Below, piece by piece: positions 1 through 11,789 of a DNA stretch of 64,000 nt (its first letter is position 1; every line of letters starts with the position of its first letter). A model generated the notes under the pieces. That model had not been told where the DNA came from. It saw only the letters and a program-made list of their open reading frames with translations, and searched no databases. The DNA lies in assembly GCA_015680685.1 (NCBI GenBank), contig MNCI01020931.1, positions 720,708 to 784,707 on the forward strand. The letters are read 5' to 3'. The translations under genes were made by a program, and so were the position numbers. The stretch comes from Gnetum montanum (lineage: Eukaryota > Streptophyta > Gnetopsida > Gnetales > Gnetaceae).

Positions 1-291
1 CTGCAAGGTTTATCCAAACAAGTTCGTCTTTATTGCCGTACACAACTTGGGTTCAGGTTACAAGCTGCTCGAATAAAGAGCCGTTCACTCTAGGACTCCT
101 ACTGCGGGCACATGGGGAAAAATTCTAACTCTGGAGTGATCAATCTGCCAGAGCTTCTCTACACTAGCCAGGATTGGGAAATGGAGGGAGTGCCGCCTCT
201 TATTTATAGAAATGGCGGCGGGACACGATATCGCGTACACAATATCGCATGGGATGCGATATCGCGGCCTAGTGCAAGTCGCGTCTCATCA
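1..291 (-). mobile_element. Partial gypsy-type LTR at the window edge, minus orientation
   Basis: This resembles the R/U5 and U3 parts of the LTRs at 50709-51501 and 56971-57749, read on the minus strand. It has the shared text around 'ctgcaaggtttatc' and 'ctttattgccgtacac', a minus-strand TATA box (ctataaataag) near 200-212, then a cluster of gatatcgc palindromes at 227-265. It ends in CTCATCA, the outer edge of these LTRs. It abuts the accessory-ORF remnant of another element in opposite orientation, so an element lying mostly left of the window probably inserted here. Confidence 0.7.
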
Positions 292-1656
292 CAGAGGCAG
301 AGTTGAAAAGACTCCAGGAAAGGTTTATCACCCTACAAGCTACATGGCGGGATCCATCTCAATTCATCCTTGCAAACTAACTAGAATCTTTTAGGATGGA
401 GCAACTCACTAATTATTGGCAGACAATAAAAGAGTGGTAGAGGAGAAAGAGAATGTCAATTGGGATGCTTCTAAGGCACAAGTGCAGACATATGCACATG
501 CCAAAGCACTTAAGGCCTTGCAAGAAGAGAATAAACAGCTTGCCACAAATAATCTTTGGTTGACCATTATGGAGAAACAAAAAAATGTTCTCGAACAAAA
601 TTTTTAGTGGTTACGAGAACAGTTAATCACGGTCAACTAGGACATGAATCGCTTGGCCAAAGAGAATTGAACCCTCTCAATGGAGGAGGTATGTGCAATT
701 CATCAAAAGACGACAATTGAAATAAGCTCATGGAAAAATGAGGTCAAGAGACATGAGAAACTAAAGGAGCACTTTAGAGATCAGGTGGGGATGTATAAGC
801 AAGTCATTGAAAAAGAGATCCATGTGGCCAAGGCCCACATTAACACCTTCAGTACTCAACACATTGATTGGTGAGTCATATTGGAAACCTATGCATTTTT
901 CCACCAAGCAGAGCTCAAAAGCTGGGACCTGTAGATATAAGATCTTACGAAGTACATGGAATTGGTAAACCTATGGTATGCCAATTTAGGCATGTTAACA
1001 GCAAGATTCCCAAGAACAAAGTTGGAGAAGCAAGTAGCTACCACCTATGCAAAATATGAAATAGAATTTGCGAAGCAAAAGAAGACACAGCAGAGGTTAA
1101 AAGTGGCAAATTCTGAATTAGAGGTGGTTAAAACTAGCTACCAGGGACAAAAAGATGTCACAACAGACTTCACTTGATAGCTTATAAATTACCAAGAGTA
1201 CAAAGATAAAGCCAGAGCCTACAAGGAGGAACAACAACTGTTTGTGGCCTGGTATGTCAAAGCAAATCAAATGTTCCCACAACTGCCGTGTCCATGGGAT
1301 GTGCCAGCTCCATCAAACATTGGAGCATCAGCATGGACAACATAGGACCCCTGAATTGAAAAGGAAAAGCTTCAGGCACTCCTTCATAGCCATCAAATTT
1401 CAAAAACTACAGCATAAGATAAGGGGAAGCGACCCATAGAGAAACCATCACCACCTGGAACCACATGAGTTCCAACAAAGTTTTGTACTTTGTAATTTTG
1501 TCTTTGTGTCCCAATTTTGTTGTATGCAATCCTCCACTGTGACATGAATAAATTCCTATTCATTCAATAATCCCATACCTATCCACTATGTAATCAATGG
1601 GGCTTGTTCTCATTTTGTTCGACTTGAGGATGAGTTTTCATTTAGTCGTGGGGGTA
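292..1656 (+). pseudogene. Accessory coiled-coil ORF remnant of a gypsy element (3' part)
   Basis: Fragmentary reading frames here match the 3' part of the accessory region at 37972-40687 of the pol-less gypsy element. The shared peptides include a KALQEENKQL-type heptad stretch, EKQKNVLEQ, and NRTLSMEEV-like text. Gln, Glu, Lys and Leu dominate, as in a coiled coil. In-frame stops and frameshifts break it into pieces of about 60-70 codons. The last 60 bases are the A/T-rich leader and a polypurine tract (cgtgggggta) directly before the 3' LTR. Function is unknown; only the homology to the second copy is clear. Confidence 0.7.
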
Positions 1657-2482
1657 TGATGAACCATGATTTGTCAGGCTCTAATATCGGACCCCCAATA
1701 TTGAGTACTTGATATCATAGCTTGGATGTGATATTGGATACACGATATCATGGTTCCTGTGAAAGCCTATAAATACTGCATTTGGGCACATAGGAAAAGT
1801 TAGTGTTAGAGTAGGATCTTTTTGTCAGTTTTCAATTCCTCTCAACCCTTTCCCCAGTGCATGCCCGCAATGTGATGATTGTAATTGTACAAAACCTTTA
1901 TTCGAGTGTGACATACTTGGACACGCACATGACCAACAATAAAGATTGAGATTACTTCATCATTGCAACATTCACTTAGTTTTAACTGTTATTTATTGCT
2001 TTCTTACTTAATATCTCTTTACCTTCCTCTCTTATCCCTGTTATTAAACATGAAATGAGTATGACTTTATCACGATCATTTAAGTGTGACTACTTGGTAT
2101 TCCAGTAGCATACCTAGGACATGTGCTTGGTAATCCCAATGGTAGTACATGAGATCCAAGATGTGTATGGATGATTAAGGACAGATGCTCATCGCACTTA
2201 GGCTAGCTTGGACTCTCTTCTCCCTTTCCCTCTTAGCTTAAAACAAAGTTATTTTTCATTGTCCCTAGGAGTATCATAGTGATAGGAAACACATCATACA
2301 CCTCACTCTAGACTAAACCATACATGACAAAGCAAATACTAGTCCAGGTGGAAAGACAACGAATTGCGATCAATGAGTAACTATCTACATATCACAACTA
2401 GTCTATTTGCGGAGTTCGACCAGATCGTGTGTGAACGCTTATATTTGTATGGTTGAGTGTAGGGATACCTCGCCACTCATCA
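1657..2482 (+). mobile_element. 3' LTR of a Ty3/gypsy element
   Basis: It starts TGATGAACC after a polypurine tract and ends GCCACTCATCA, 826 bp, the same length and ends as the LTRs at 33053-33878 and 41009-41838. The U3 part carries several gatatc/aatatt palindromes, followed by a TATA box (tataaat, 1768-1774). Shared downstream blocks include 'aataaagattgagattact' and 'actaaaccatacatgac'. Its 5' partner LTR is not in the window. Confidence 0.8.
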
Positions 2483-2989
2483 TCCATGCTGCAAGCACTC
2501 AAAGGAAAAAGTTTACTAATTTCTATTGAAAGAAACTATAAGAGTCTAGCTAAGGAAATGACCACAAGAGGTGTGCACATTTCTACAAGCAATGACTGCA
2601 TTAGCATCGACACACATGTGCCAATGCATGTTAAGATGCATTGACAAGACTATGTCAATGGCCATGCATCAATACAGTCACCTTATTCACACTTCATCAA
2701 TACAAATATTGGTATTAAGTCACAACTTTCTATCTTGAATCCTTTTGCTATTTTAAGTTTAAGCATGGATATTGAAAAGTGATGTTAATGTTGTTAGGAC
2801 TAGGATCTTCCTCCCTACTAACAATTAATTTGCTTCACTTATTGTTTCAAAGTATTAATTGTAAGGTTATACAATAGACCTAAAATTGGAAAGTTTTTTC
2901 TTTCTATATATCTTTTTTTGTTGTCTACTTAGTATTAAGTATCCGATGTACTTTGAATTTTCCTTATTTTTCTGGGGGTTGGACATACA

Positions 2990-3056
2990 CACACCCCAAC
3001 CCAACCACCTCCTCTCCCCCACCACGCCCTTCCTCCTCCTCCACCCCCCCNACACA
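2990..3056. repeat. C-rich low-complexity tract containing an N
   Basis: The tract is almost all C and T with CCT/CCA steps and ends in a C run followed by one N at 3051. Such tracts are hard to sequence, so local errors are likely. A similar C-rich tract follows a SINE-like repeat at 32616-32757. Confidence 0.8.
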
Positions 3057-3120
3057 AAATATAGTTTAAAATAAAATCTATTTCCTAAAAATCAAAAGAA
3101 ATAAAATAAAAAATCCATCC

Positions 3121-3290
3121 TAAGATTTTTTGAGGGTAAAGTTAAGTAGGATCTATACTACCTAGTACATGCCCCTAGGCTAGCAATATAGTGAGTGCAT
3201 AGATAGTGTTGTTACTAGGTTTTGAACCCAACAACGTCAAGAACAAAGCTATGCAAGCTAACTAACTAGCCACTTTAATGCTAAGATTTT
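3121..3290 (-). mobile_element. SINE-like tRNA-derived repeat
   Basis: On the minus strand, 'ttagcttgcatagc' and 'gggttcaaaacc' are spaced like the A and B boxes of a Pol III promoter. A diverged copy lies at 31258-31395, sharing the text around 'tcaagaacaaag'. This supports a short interspersed repeat. No poly(A) tail or target duplication was found. Confidence 0.45.
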
Positions 3291-5787
3291 CTTAGCACCA
3301 TCAATTAGGACATAACATGAAATATGATCACATGGATAAACAAACATTTTGATAAAAAAAATTTCAAAATATTGGAAAAAATATTAGAAAATATATTATA
3401 TGGATAAAAAACCCATAGAAAAATATTTTTTAAGTAAACGAATTCCAAAACATACCATTCTAAACTAAACAAGCAGCATAGCATAGCAGAAAATAAAAAA
3501 TTGAATAAAATTATCTAAGCTAACAAATACATTGAAACATAAAAGAATTGAACACACAACCAAGGATATAAGAAGCTTAGCAAAAACAACTAGAAAATTA
3601 AACACAAGAAAAAGAAAGATTAGGAATGGAATGTTCATAATTTTCAGTCATAAACCTTGGAATTTTCTGGAGTATGACAAATTTCCTCAATAATGTATAC
3701 ATTTTTCTTTGCTTGTCAATCATACATGCTAATTTTATTCTTAGCAAAGCACTATTTCAGCCATTTGAGGCATACCATTGTAGCATGAATATTTAGGCAT
3801 ATTCTCTTACCCAACACACATTTAAACTTTACAATGAATCTGAGAATAGTTAAAATTAAAAATAAAAGCTAACCAGATATCAATATTTATTAATGTTGCA
3901 TTCAATCACTTAGATCGCAATCAAAATGTTAGCACCAAACTATATCCAACCTCACAGCAATGAGCATACACAAACACTCCCACAATCATCGATACCAAAA
4001 CCCAATCAAAGTTTCTTAAAGATTTTGCGTGCAGTTCTAATTGTTCAATAGGAATGTCACTTTAGAACTTTATATTATGCTTGGAGAACTTCACAGCGGG
4101 TCAAACTCCTTTTTCCTTGCAATATTCTGCAACTAATTTTTAAAAATACAGTAGCTATTGATAATCTGGTGCAGTTTTTTCAGTTACCACATTACACCAA
4201 GTTAACAATCTCATAATATCTGTTGGTTGAGTTTGTCTTTATTTTTCATGAAAATATAATATCTGTGCAATAGATCCTATGGGTCTTTAGATATAATAAA
4301 GCTTCAGTTTCATAATATGTACATAAATCTTGTGTTTTTGTATATTAGTAATAAAATGTTAATTTGAGTTTTTGTTGTATAATAAAAGGAAGTTTCAACT
4401 TTAAAGATATCAGGTTTCACTAAAACTACCCAATTCCACAAATACGATTTTCTCTTGTCATGTCATTTTGTTTCTCAAAGTACAAAATAATGACACTCAC
4501 ACATTATCTGAATTTCAAACAAAACCAGGACATAGGATACTTGGAAATTGGAACTTTTTATACTTCAGTGTTATTCCATGATTCAAACAATTTTGGTTTT
4601 CAAAAGTTGAATGCACCATGCACATATTTTAACAGCCTAACAAAAAAATAGAATCGGTATTTTCTATTTTCGCCATTTTTTTAATAAAAAAAACTGCCTA
4701 AGAAAATAATTTCTGGCACTGGGACCACACTTTAAAGACATGGGGGCAAACAGCATTATATTTAATTTAAAAAAAATTTATCTACGAGCTATCATTGAGT
4801 ATATCTTGAGCTTTTATTTATATGAATGGTTACATCATTTGCACCAGTGTATACAAGAAAATGATTCATGAATGAATTGTTTAAAAATGTTGCTAACAAA
4901 TATTTTATTGTATTATTGACTCAGAATGTGGATTACATGAAATTTTAATTTCTTTCAAAGATGAAAACATATTATAGAAGTTTTTTATTTTTGAATTCAA
5001 GTACTTTGCGCTTGCAGCCTTGATTTCTACCTTACTTTCTAGAAAGAGACAGACTGATTAGATTCTAATTTAGCTGTTCTCAGATATTTGAAATAGTATA
5101 CGGTAACCTATAGCATGTGCAAATGAATTTATTGAATAAGAGTGTAGCTTCTGCTTTCCATACACAAATTTTGTTTCCTCGTGAATATTTTCAACAGGGG
5201 ATACGTGAGACTTAAGGCTACATTCTTGTAGCAGTGCCTTCCTAGTCTATGAGAATAGTTTCCTTCATGGAATATTTACAGATAAGACTCCATCATAGTG
5301 CTTAAAGATGGAAACGGAAATGCTTAAAGATAAATCTGTGAAAGTATCTTTACCTTCATAAGATTGTAGTCCTGAGATTGTGTTAGTTTAAGATCAATTT
5401 AATTTTATGAAAGAAAGGCCAGTAATTAATACTAGTGTTTGCATGGCAATATGTTACATTTCCACTTCACTCTTGGATGTTTTCTCTTTCTTCGTCAATG
5501 ATTGGATTCTATTTACCTGGATGAAGTTTAACAAGATAAAATAGGATGCAAACATTGTATTTAGGAAGACCTTTATTAATGGAATCCCAAAAACATTTGC
5601 ATGGATGCATGGAATTTTTCTGACCATGCACAAACCCTCTGAAAACATCTTTTGATGGTGTGAGGAAACAAAGTTTCAAAACATTAAAAAATAGGAAGAA
5701 ATCAAATTTGAATTGAATTGGCCCTGCATGCATAACTTTGGATCAGAAAAGAATCAGCAATTTGCCATAGTGCCACCTCCAAAGAAT

Positions 5788-6821
5788 TCAGTAATGCTTA
5801 GGTGGTGGTGGAGAGGCATACTTGTATGCTTTAGGGTGAACAAATGGTTGATGATGAATGTATGGTTTAGGGTATCTTAGATGTTTGTGCTTTAGAGGTG
5901 AGGAAGGTGAACCACAATAGTAATGGGATTTCTTAGGCTTATGCTTTGGTGGCAGAAGAAATTTGTAGTAGTAAGGTGGAGGGGGAGGGGGAGGGGGAGG
6001 GGATGTGTACTTATAAATTGAAGGTGGAGGGGATGTGTATTTGTAAGCAAGTGGTGGTGGAGGGGACTTGTATTGGTAAGGTGGAGGTGGAGGAGATGTG
6101 TATTTGTAATTAAGTGGTGGAAGGAACTTGTAATGATAAGGTGGAGGTGGAGGAGATGTGTACTTGTAAGAAGGGGGTGGAGGAGATTTGTAAATGTAAG
6201 GTGGTAGAGGTGGGGATGTGTATCTATAAATTGTTGGTAGAGGTCGAGGTGATTTGTAGTGGTATGGTGGAGGTGGTGGGGATGTGTATTTATAAGCTGC
6301 TGTTGGAAGGGCCTTGTAATGGTAAGGTGGAGGTTGAGGAAATGTGTACTTGTAAGGTGGTGGCAGTGGAGATTTGTAATAGTAAGGTGGAGGTGGCAGG
6401 GATGCGTTTTTGTAAACAAGTGGTGGAGGTGGAGGGGACTTATAATGGTATGGAGAGGGTTGAGAGGACTTATAATGGTATGGTGGAAGTGGAGGGGATG
6501 TGTATTTGTGAGCCAATGGTGGTGGAGGGGACTTGTAACTGTAAGGGGGAGGTGGAGGGAAAGTGTACTTGTAAGCCAGTGGTGGAGGAGATGTATATTT
6601 GTAAGCTGATGGTGGTGGAGAGGATGTGTATTTGTAAATTGTTGGTGGTGGTGGAGGGAACTTGTAGTGGTATGGTGGAGGTGGAGGAGATGTGTACTTG
6701 TAAGTTGGAGAGGGAGGAGGAGGGGACTTGTAATAATATGGTGGCTCTTGGAATGCACTGCAAGTGCTAATGCCAAAAGGCACATGAATGCTAGCAAAGA
6801 AGACTTCATTAAAACAGCCAT
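5788..6821 (-). pseudogene. Extensin (hydroxyproline-rich cell-wall glycoprotein), apparently frameshifted
   Basis: Extensins are secreted rod-like wall proteins; Pro residues become Hyp and carry arabinose, and Tyr residues cross-link chains. The start at 6821 begins MAVLMKSSLLAFMCLLALAL, a signal peptide matching that of the extensin at 17124. After about 24 codons, near 6748-6753, the frame shifts. The rest (over 300 codons of SPPPP with YKYTS, YHYKS and YYYKS) lies in another frame and ends KHY-stop at 5788. A lost base next to the signal-peptide cleavage site explains this. The repeat frame alone would start at 6852 but would lack a signal peptide. A TATA box lies at 6885-6894. Either the gene is inactivated or the assembly has a one-base error. 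The C-terminal part has a Lys/His-rich segment instead of the HPK repeats of the other copies. Confidence 0.85.
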
Positions 6822-6884
6822 GGTGCTTGCTGCTCTGAAGCAGCTGAAACAATGATGCTGTTTGTTTGTCCTTTCTTGAAACAT

Positions 6885-6894
6885 GTATTTATAG
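6885..6894 (-). promoter_or_regulatory. TATA box of the minus-strand extensin
   Basis: The minus strand reads ctataaatac about 65 bases upstream of the ATG at 6821. That is a normal plant TATA-to-ATG spacing with a 5' UTR of roughly 30-40 bases. Confidence 0.6.
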
Positions 6895-7776
6895 CCAAGA
6901 TTTGGGTTCCAATCTAAAGACTGATATAGCTTCAATGCAGCAGTGCTTTGCATTTTCAAGTGCATTTAGGACGTGCATGCAAACGCTCTTGTTTATAAAA
7001 TTAATAGCATATATGTGAGTTGGGGCAGATCTTACCTGAGTGGTGGGCAGATCGCCTATAGGGAAAGTGCATCATAAGTTTATTTAGAAATGTGGCATGT
7101 TGATGATGAAGTGACGTACTGGACATTGATATCTATTTAAAATTAATATTAACTGAGCTGATGTCTTTCTACCGGAAATTGAATATGATCCAGATATTTG
7201 CTATTCCTGTTTATGCTTGAATGTGTAAATAAGAGAGAGAGAGAAAAAGCAGGAAAGTCAAAGGACTTGTTTATGAAGGTTCATAGTTGGATATTGCGTC
7301 TCTCTCGTGCTCGTGACCCTAACAGATTGCTATTTTGCCTTTCTAGACAGACGTGTTATAGCCATCAAAACCCAAAGTTTGAATAATTCATAGGAGAGGT
7401 TGATTATGATAAGGATCTATGTGTCGAGTTGATAAATATTGTTTGCACTTTGCAGGGAATTGTAAAAATACCGAAGGTCCTGAGATAAGAGTGTCAAATC
7501 AGATCTTAATGGATCGCCTAGTATAGTCTTGTTAGTTGCTAAGGTTGTTCAGTTTCAAATGATGGTTCAATCATTCTCGCATTAGAATTGATCTGTATAC
7601 AATAAGGCACTTTAGTTATGGAATTTTTTATAAGTATTTAATCCTGATTGATCAAGAATTGGTCAGATACATGCTGGGACATTAACGTATCACGTTCTCT
7701 AATCACACAAGATTGTCGAAATTGAAAAGGAAGATTTTATTATGTCCATATATCAAAAAAGATTTTTTGAACATAT
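6895..7776. other. Upstream region of the extensin, no gene seen
   Basis: This is the promoter-side flank of the minus-strand extensin, running to the edge of the copia LTR. It is A/T-rich, includes a short GA run near 7232-7245, and has no convincing reading frame. Confidence 0.5.
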
Positions 7777-8227
7777 TGTGGAAAACGATAGAAACAGAGG
7801 ATCTGTTGAATGAAAAATAAAACACACAAGATTTACATAGTAAAACCCTTCAATGTGAAGGGAAACATCGTGGGGCAAGGCAAAAGAATTTTATTTAGGA
7901 TGAACAAGTGAGTACAAGGCTTCTCTTACTCTTTGCATTTTCTTGTATCACAAGCTCACATTATGTATATTTATAGCATAGTCTCTCTTGATTTTCTTGT
8001 GTTTAACTTTAGTAATGCTCAGATTACATGTAAAAGAGAATCCAAGTTACCTTTGGTGCTTAACTTTAGGAATGCCTACATTACAAGTAGAAAAAAGTAC
8101 AAGTAACATTGAGTTAAATAGCAATTCAATTTTATATTTACAGTTTTTGACAAAACAAAAAGGGAAACATCAATTCTCACAAAACAAAAATGAAAACATT
8201 AAAAGATAACTTGTTGTCAACTCAACA
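7777..8227 (-). repeat. 3' LTR of the copia element
   Basis: It begins tgtggaaaacgatag and ends tcaactcaaca in plus orientation, about 451 bp. It matches 11278-11763 along most of its length, including 'tggtgcttaacttta' blocks. A minus-strand TATA box (ctataaatatac) lies near 7967-7978. Confidence 0.8.
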
Positions 8228-8399
8228 ATCTCCACCTTGACAACAAACTCACTTTGCCTTGCCCAAAAACTTTTCATCTCCTTTCTTGCAAGCCTAAGAA
8301 GTCCAAGCACCATTTGAACTTTTCAACAGTACTAGCTTTGTGAACATGTCTACACAATTTTGACTTGTATGAATTTTCTCAAGCAATACTCCACATTCT

Positions 8400-8801
8400 T
8401 CAATAACCTGTCTTATCTAGATATTTGGTGAAAATATGTTTTGTTCCACTATGATGAATTGGATTCTTGGCTAAATATATAGCACTTTGATTATCACAAC
8501 ATATTTTGACTTTTTCCTTTGGGATGCCCAACTCACCCAATATGCCCCGCAACCGGATAGCTTCCTTGCAAACTTCTGTAGCAACCATGTACTCTACTTT
8601 AGTGGTAGACAATGCTACAATAGATTGTAATTTTGACATCCAACTAATTGGACCTACTACAAGAGTAAAGACATAACCTATGGTGGATCTGCTCTTATCT
8701 AAGTCACCTACATAATCAAAATCAACAAAACCCATAATCTCACTGTTATCTTTATTATAGGTGATATAATAATTCTTAGTACCTTTTAAATAATGAAGCA
8801 T
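8400..8801 (-). pseudogene. Copia RNase H
   Basis: The open frame of 133 codons starts near 8801. It has the copia RNase H signature: GFVDFDYVGDLDKSRSTIGY, then ISWMSKLQ, VALSTTKVEYM and CCDNQSAIYLAKNP. The acidic residues of the active site are largely kept (D in FVDFDYVGD, E in KVEYM, D in CCDNQS). It stops at KYLDKTGY, near the usual end of copia pol. This is the best-preserved part of the element, but the upstream pol frame is broken. Confidence 0.85.
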
Positions 8802-8829
8802 CCATTTTACTACAGCCTAACGACATTTC

Positions 8830-9060
8830 CTAGGAGTTGCCATAAATTTGTAAACCATTCCAACTGCAAAAGAAATATCTAGTCTTGTACATACCACGAC
8901 ATACATTAAACTTCCTACTATGCTTGCATAAGGCACATGCAACACATATTTCCTTTCTTCTTCTAAAGTAGGACTTAAATCTTATGAAAACTTGAAGTGA
9001 GTAGCAAAGGAGTACTAACAGGTTTAACATCCATCATATTAAAACGCACAAGGATTTTTT
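8830..9060 (-). pseudogene. Copia reverse-transcriptase tail
   Basis: Minus-strand frames give the end of a copia RT: a YASIVGSLMY-like segment, then CTRLDISFAVG and MATPRK. Sequence upstream jumps directly to the end of integrase near 9110. The RT catalytic part is therefore absent and this copy cannot encode a working RT. Confidence 0.75.
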
Positions 9061-9109
9061 AATATATTTTTATTGTAAAAACCATAGCTTACCATTTCTT
9101 TTGTCTCCT

Positions 9110-10073
9110 AACTAGCTGATCATTAGGTACATTTATCTATTCCTGTTCAACTTTTATTTCATGCTTAATACTATTAGAGGATTCATAAAAAACTATATCT
9201 TTGTTGTAGATGATTTTATAGTTAGTAGGATTCCATAATCTATACCCCTTAACATCATCTCCATACCCAACAAAGATATAGTTTCTAGATTTTGGATCTA
9301 ATTTTGAATGTTGATGTTTTGGAACTAGAGTATATGTAGTACAGCCAAAAACTCTAAGAAAAAAATAATCAAAAGAATGATCTATCCATACCTCTTTTGG
9401 AGTTTTAGAATTTAGTGCAGTTGCTGGTGATCTATTAACTAAGAAACATGCTATTGAAATAGCCTCTGCCCAAAATTCCTAATCTAAATTGGCATTGCTC
9501 ATCATGCTTCTTGCCCTTTCAAGAAGAGTTCTATTCATGCATTTTGCAACTCCATTTTGCTAAGAGTATAGGCCACTATCTTACGTTTTTTAATCCCAAT
9601 AATTTTCAAACTCTATAGAGTTGAACTCTCATCCATTATCTATTCTCAAACATTTAATTGACTTACCTATGCTCTTTTTACTCTAAGCTTTAAATTTCTT
9701 AAAAATACCAAAAACATCAGATTTATTTTTCAACATATAGACCCAAACTTTCATAGAAAAATCATCTATAAGGTTAAAAAAATATAAATTGCCTCCAAGT
9801 GATGCCTTAGGTGATGGATCCCATACATTTGAATGTATATAATCAAGAATATCTTTTCTTTCATGCTTCCTTACCTTAAATTTATTTCTTGATTACTTTC
9901 CAAAAATACAATGTTCCCAAAATTTTAGATTTAGAGATTTTAGTTTTGGGATCAAATTATGCTTTATCAAAATCTGTAATCCTTTCTCACTCATGTGACC
10001 CAAATGTTGATGCCATAGATAACAAGAATCTAGATTCTCAACAGAAAGTTGCTTTCTATAGCACCCTATAACT
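9110..10073 (-). pseudogene. Copia integrase remnant
   Basis: Minus-strand frames read CLRIDNG-stop-EFNS, QNGVA, MNRTLLERARSMM and WAEAISIACFLVNRSP. Further on are VFGCTTYTLVPKHQ and KSRNYIFVGYGDD, the copia integrase core and C-terminal region in order. Several in-frame stops interrupt it. Confidence 0.8.
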
Positions 10074-10074
10074 A

Positions 10075-10653
10075 CTAAATATTGTTATCACATTTATTAG
10101 CTTTCATCACTATCAAGGCCCCTTTGATAATTTTCAAAATGCTCTTACCACCCTTAAAATTATAACCTTTCAAATCTAATGCTCCTAAATAAATTAAATT
10201 CTTTTTCAGGTTAGGTACAACACCATCAAATATTTTAATTCTAATACTTCCCTTTCCTACAATTTTATAAGAATAATCATCACCAAGATAAATAACTCCA
10301 CCAACATATGATTGATAATTGATTAACCAATCTCTATGTGGACACATGTGGTCAGAAGCACCAAAATCTAATAACCAATCATCATTATATTGAATACCAG
10401 CACATGTAGCAAGAACTTCATCAACAATCATACCTGAATCCTGAATTATTGAATTTGCTTCTTTGGATTTTTCATTGAATCTCTTGTTTTGATCTTTTTG
10501 TTTATTCCAATAGTCCTTTTTAAGATGTTGAGTTTTACCACAATACCAACATCTTGCTTTACTTTTCTTACCTCTTGATTTTTTTTTCTTTGGATGATTC
10601 AGTTCTTTCCATTGTTCTTCCCCATGCCACCAAAGCATTAGAAGCTTGCTCAA
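10075..10653 (-). pseudogene. Copia gag zinc knuckle and protease
   Basis: An open frame of 192 codons contains a knuckle-like CWYCGKTQHLKKDYW, in which the last Cys of CX2CX4HX4C is replaced by Tyr. WLLDFGASDHMCPHRDWL, the aspartic-protease site of copia elements, follows. The usual D-S-G-A is D-F-G-A here, so the protease is probably inactive. Confidence 0.8.
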
Positions 10654-10795
10654 AAATTGAAGTAGATGCTCTCCAAATTTCTTCTTGTAACAAAGCTACA
10701 ATAACTCCTTCCAAGGATATATCATCTCTTCCATACATTAATGTTGTGACAAAAACACTATAGGATGGTGGTAATGATTTAAGTAAGCAAATTGC

Positions 10796-11149
10796 TTAAT
10801 CCTCATCATCGATATTAACATCCAAATCTAGCAACTTCTTTATATAAGAATTGAAAATATTTAAATGTTCATGGATACTTACACCTTCTTTCATTTGTAA
10901 TGACCAAAATTTGGACTTATGTTGGATGTGGTTTGAAGAGCACTTTGTCATATACAAAGATTTTAGCTTTATCCATAATTTTGGTACAGAAGTTGCTGCA
11001 CCAGCATTGTACCTTACTTTATCTACCAAGCACAAATGCATGGTAGCGAGAGCCTTCAAATCAATTTCCTCCCTAGTTTCATCATCCATAGTACTAGGCC
11101 TTTTTCTCTTGCCATCAAGAGCCTTGTGCAACTCTTGATGCACTAGCAA
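10796..11149 (-). pseudogene. Copia gag (UBN2-type) fragment
   Basis: The 117-codon frame contains KALATMHLCLVDKVRYN, AATSVPKLWIKLKSLYMTK and GVSIHEHLNIFNSYIKKLLD. This is the typical order of the retrotransposon gag domain found in copia polyproteins. It connects, with frame breaks, to the knuckle/protease frame at 10653. Confidence 0.8.
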
Positions 11150-11277
11150 ATCTTACACTTTCATTTTCCACAAACCAAAGTTTTCTCTACCATCAAATTT
11201 TTCAATGTCAAACTTTGCAATTCCTAACAAGCTAGCCATTTGTGGTAATTCCTAACCTTAGCTTTAATACTAATTAT

Positions 11278-11763
11278 TGTGGAAAACAATAAAACAAAGG
11301 ATTTTTTGAACTGTAAAAATAAAAAGAATGATAAAACACACAATATTTACGTGGTAAAACCCTTTAATGTGAAGGGAAACATCCATGAGGCAAGGAAAAA
11401 TAATTTTAGTTAGGATGAATAGATGAGTACAAGGCTTCTCTCACTCTCTACAATTTCTTGTGTCACAAGCTCACACTATGTTTGTATTTACAGCATCGCC
11501 TCTCTTGATTTTTTGATGCTCAACTTTAGTAATGCCCAGATTATAAGGAAAAGAGAATCCAAGTTACATTTGGTGCTTAACTTTAGTAATGCCTAGATTA
11601 CAAGTGGAAAAGAGTACAAGTAACATTGAGTTAAATAGCAACTCAATTTTATTTTTATAGTTTCCCAAAAAAAGAAAAAAAAAAGGAGAAACATCAATCC
11701 TGAAAAAACAAAAATGGAAACATCAAAGGAAAAAACACAAGATAACTTGTTGTCATCTTAACA
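11278..11763 (-). repeat. 5' LTR of the copia element
   Basis: Partner of 7777-8227 with the same ends, about 486 bp. The extra length comes largely from A-rich insertions near 11660-11740. Confidence 0.8.
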
Positions 11764-11789
11764 AAACAAACAATACTTTCAAATCATGG

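Larger units (their letters stand above)
2483..5787. other. AT-rich intergenic region without a recognisable gene
   Basis: No reading frame here looks like a known protein. The region is A/T-rich with many short A and T runs. It holds a C-rich low-complexity patch with one undetermined base (N at 3051) and a SINE-like repeat (3121-3290). The last few hundred bases (about 5500-5787) would be the 3' UTR of the minus-strand extensin; its first part resembles the 3' UTR start of the other extensins. Confidence 0.6.
7777..11763 (-). mobile_element. Ty1/copia LTR retrotransposon, minus, with most of its RT missing
   Basis: Two similar terminal repeats (7777-8227 and 11278-11763) flank about 3.05 kb with copia gene order on the minus strand: gag, CCHC knuckle, protease, integrase, a short RT tail, RNase H. 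A degenerate tRNA-Met-type primer site (tagtattaaagc against tggtatcagagc) lies at 11261-11272. A polypurine tract (caaggtggagat) lies next to the left LTR at about 8228-8239. The interior is about 1 kb short of a usual copia element, mainly because the RT core is missing near 9060-9110. The two LTRs differ at many positions, so the insertion is old. No convincing target-site duplication was seen. Confidence 0.85.

Noticed and set aside
6114-6770. 218-codon plus-strand ORF over the extensin
   Set aside because: It is the reverse complement of the extensin repeats; its Val/Glu/Cys/Met-rich repeats mirror the SPPPP/YKYTS codons. The extensin reading has a signal peptide and known family features.
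7777-11763. Target-site duplication of the copia element
   Set aside because: Flanking bases (catat on the left, aaaca on the right) do not match at any nearby choice of LTR edge.
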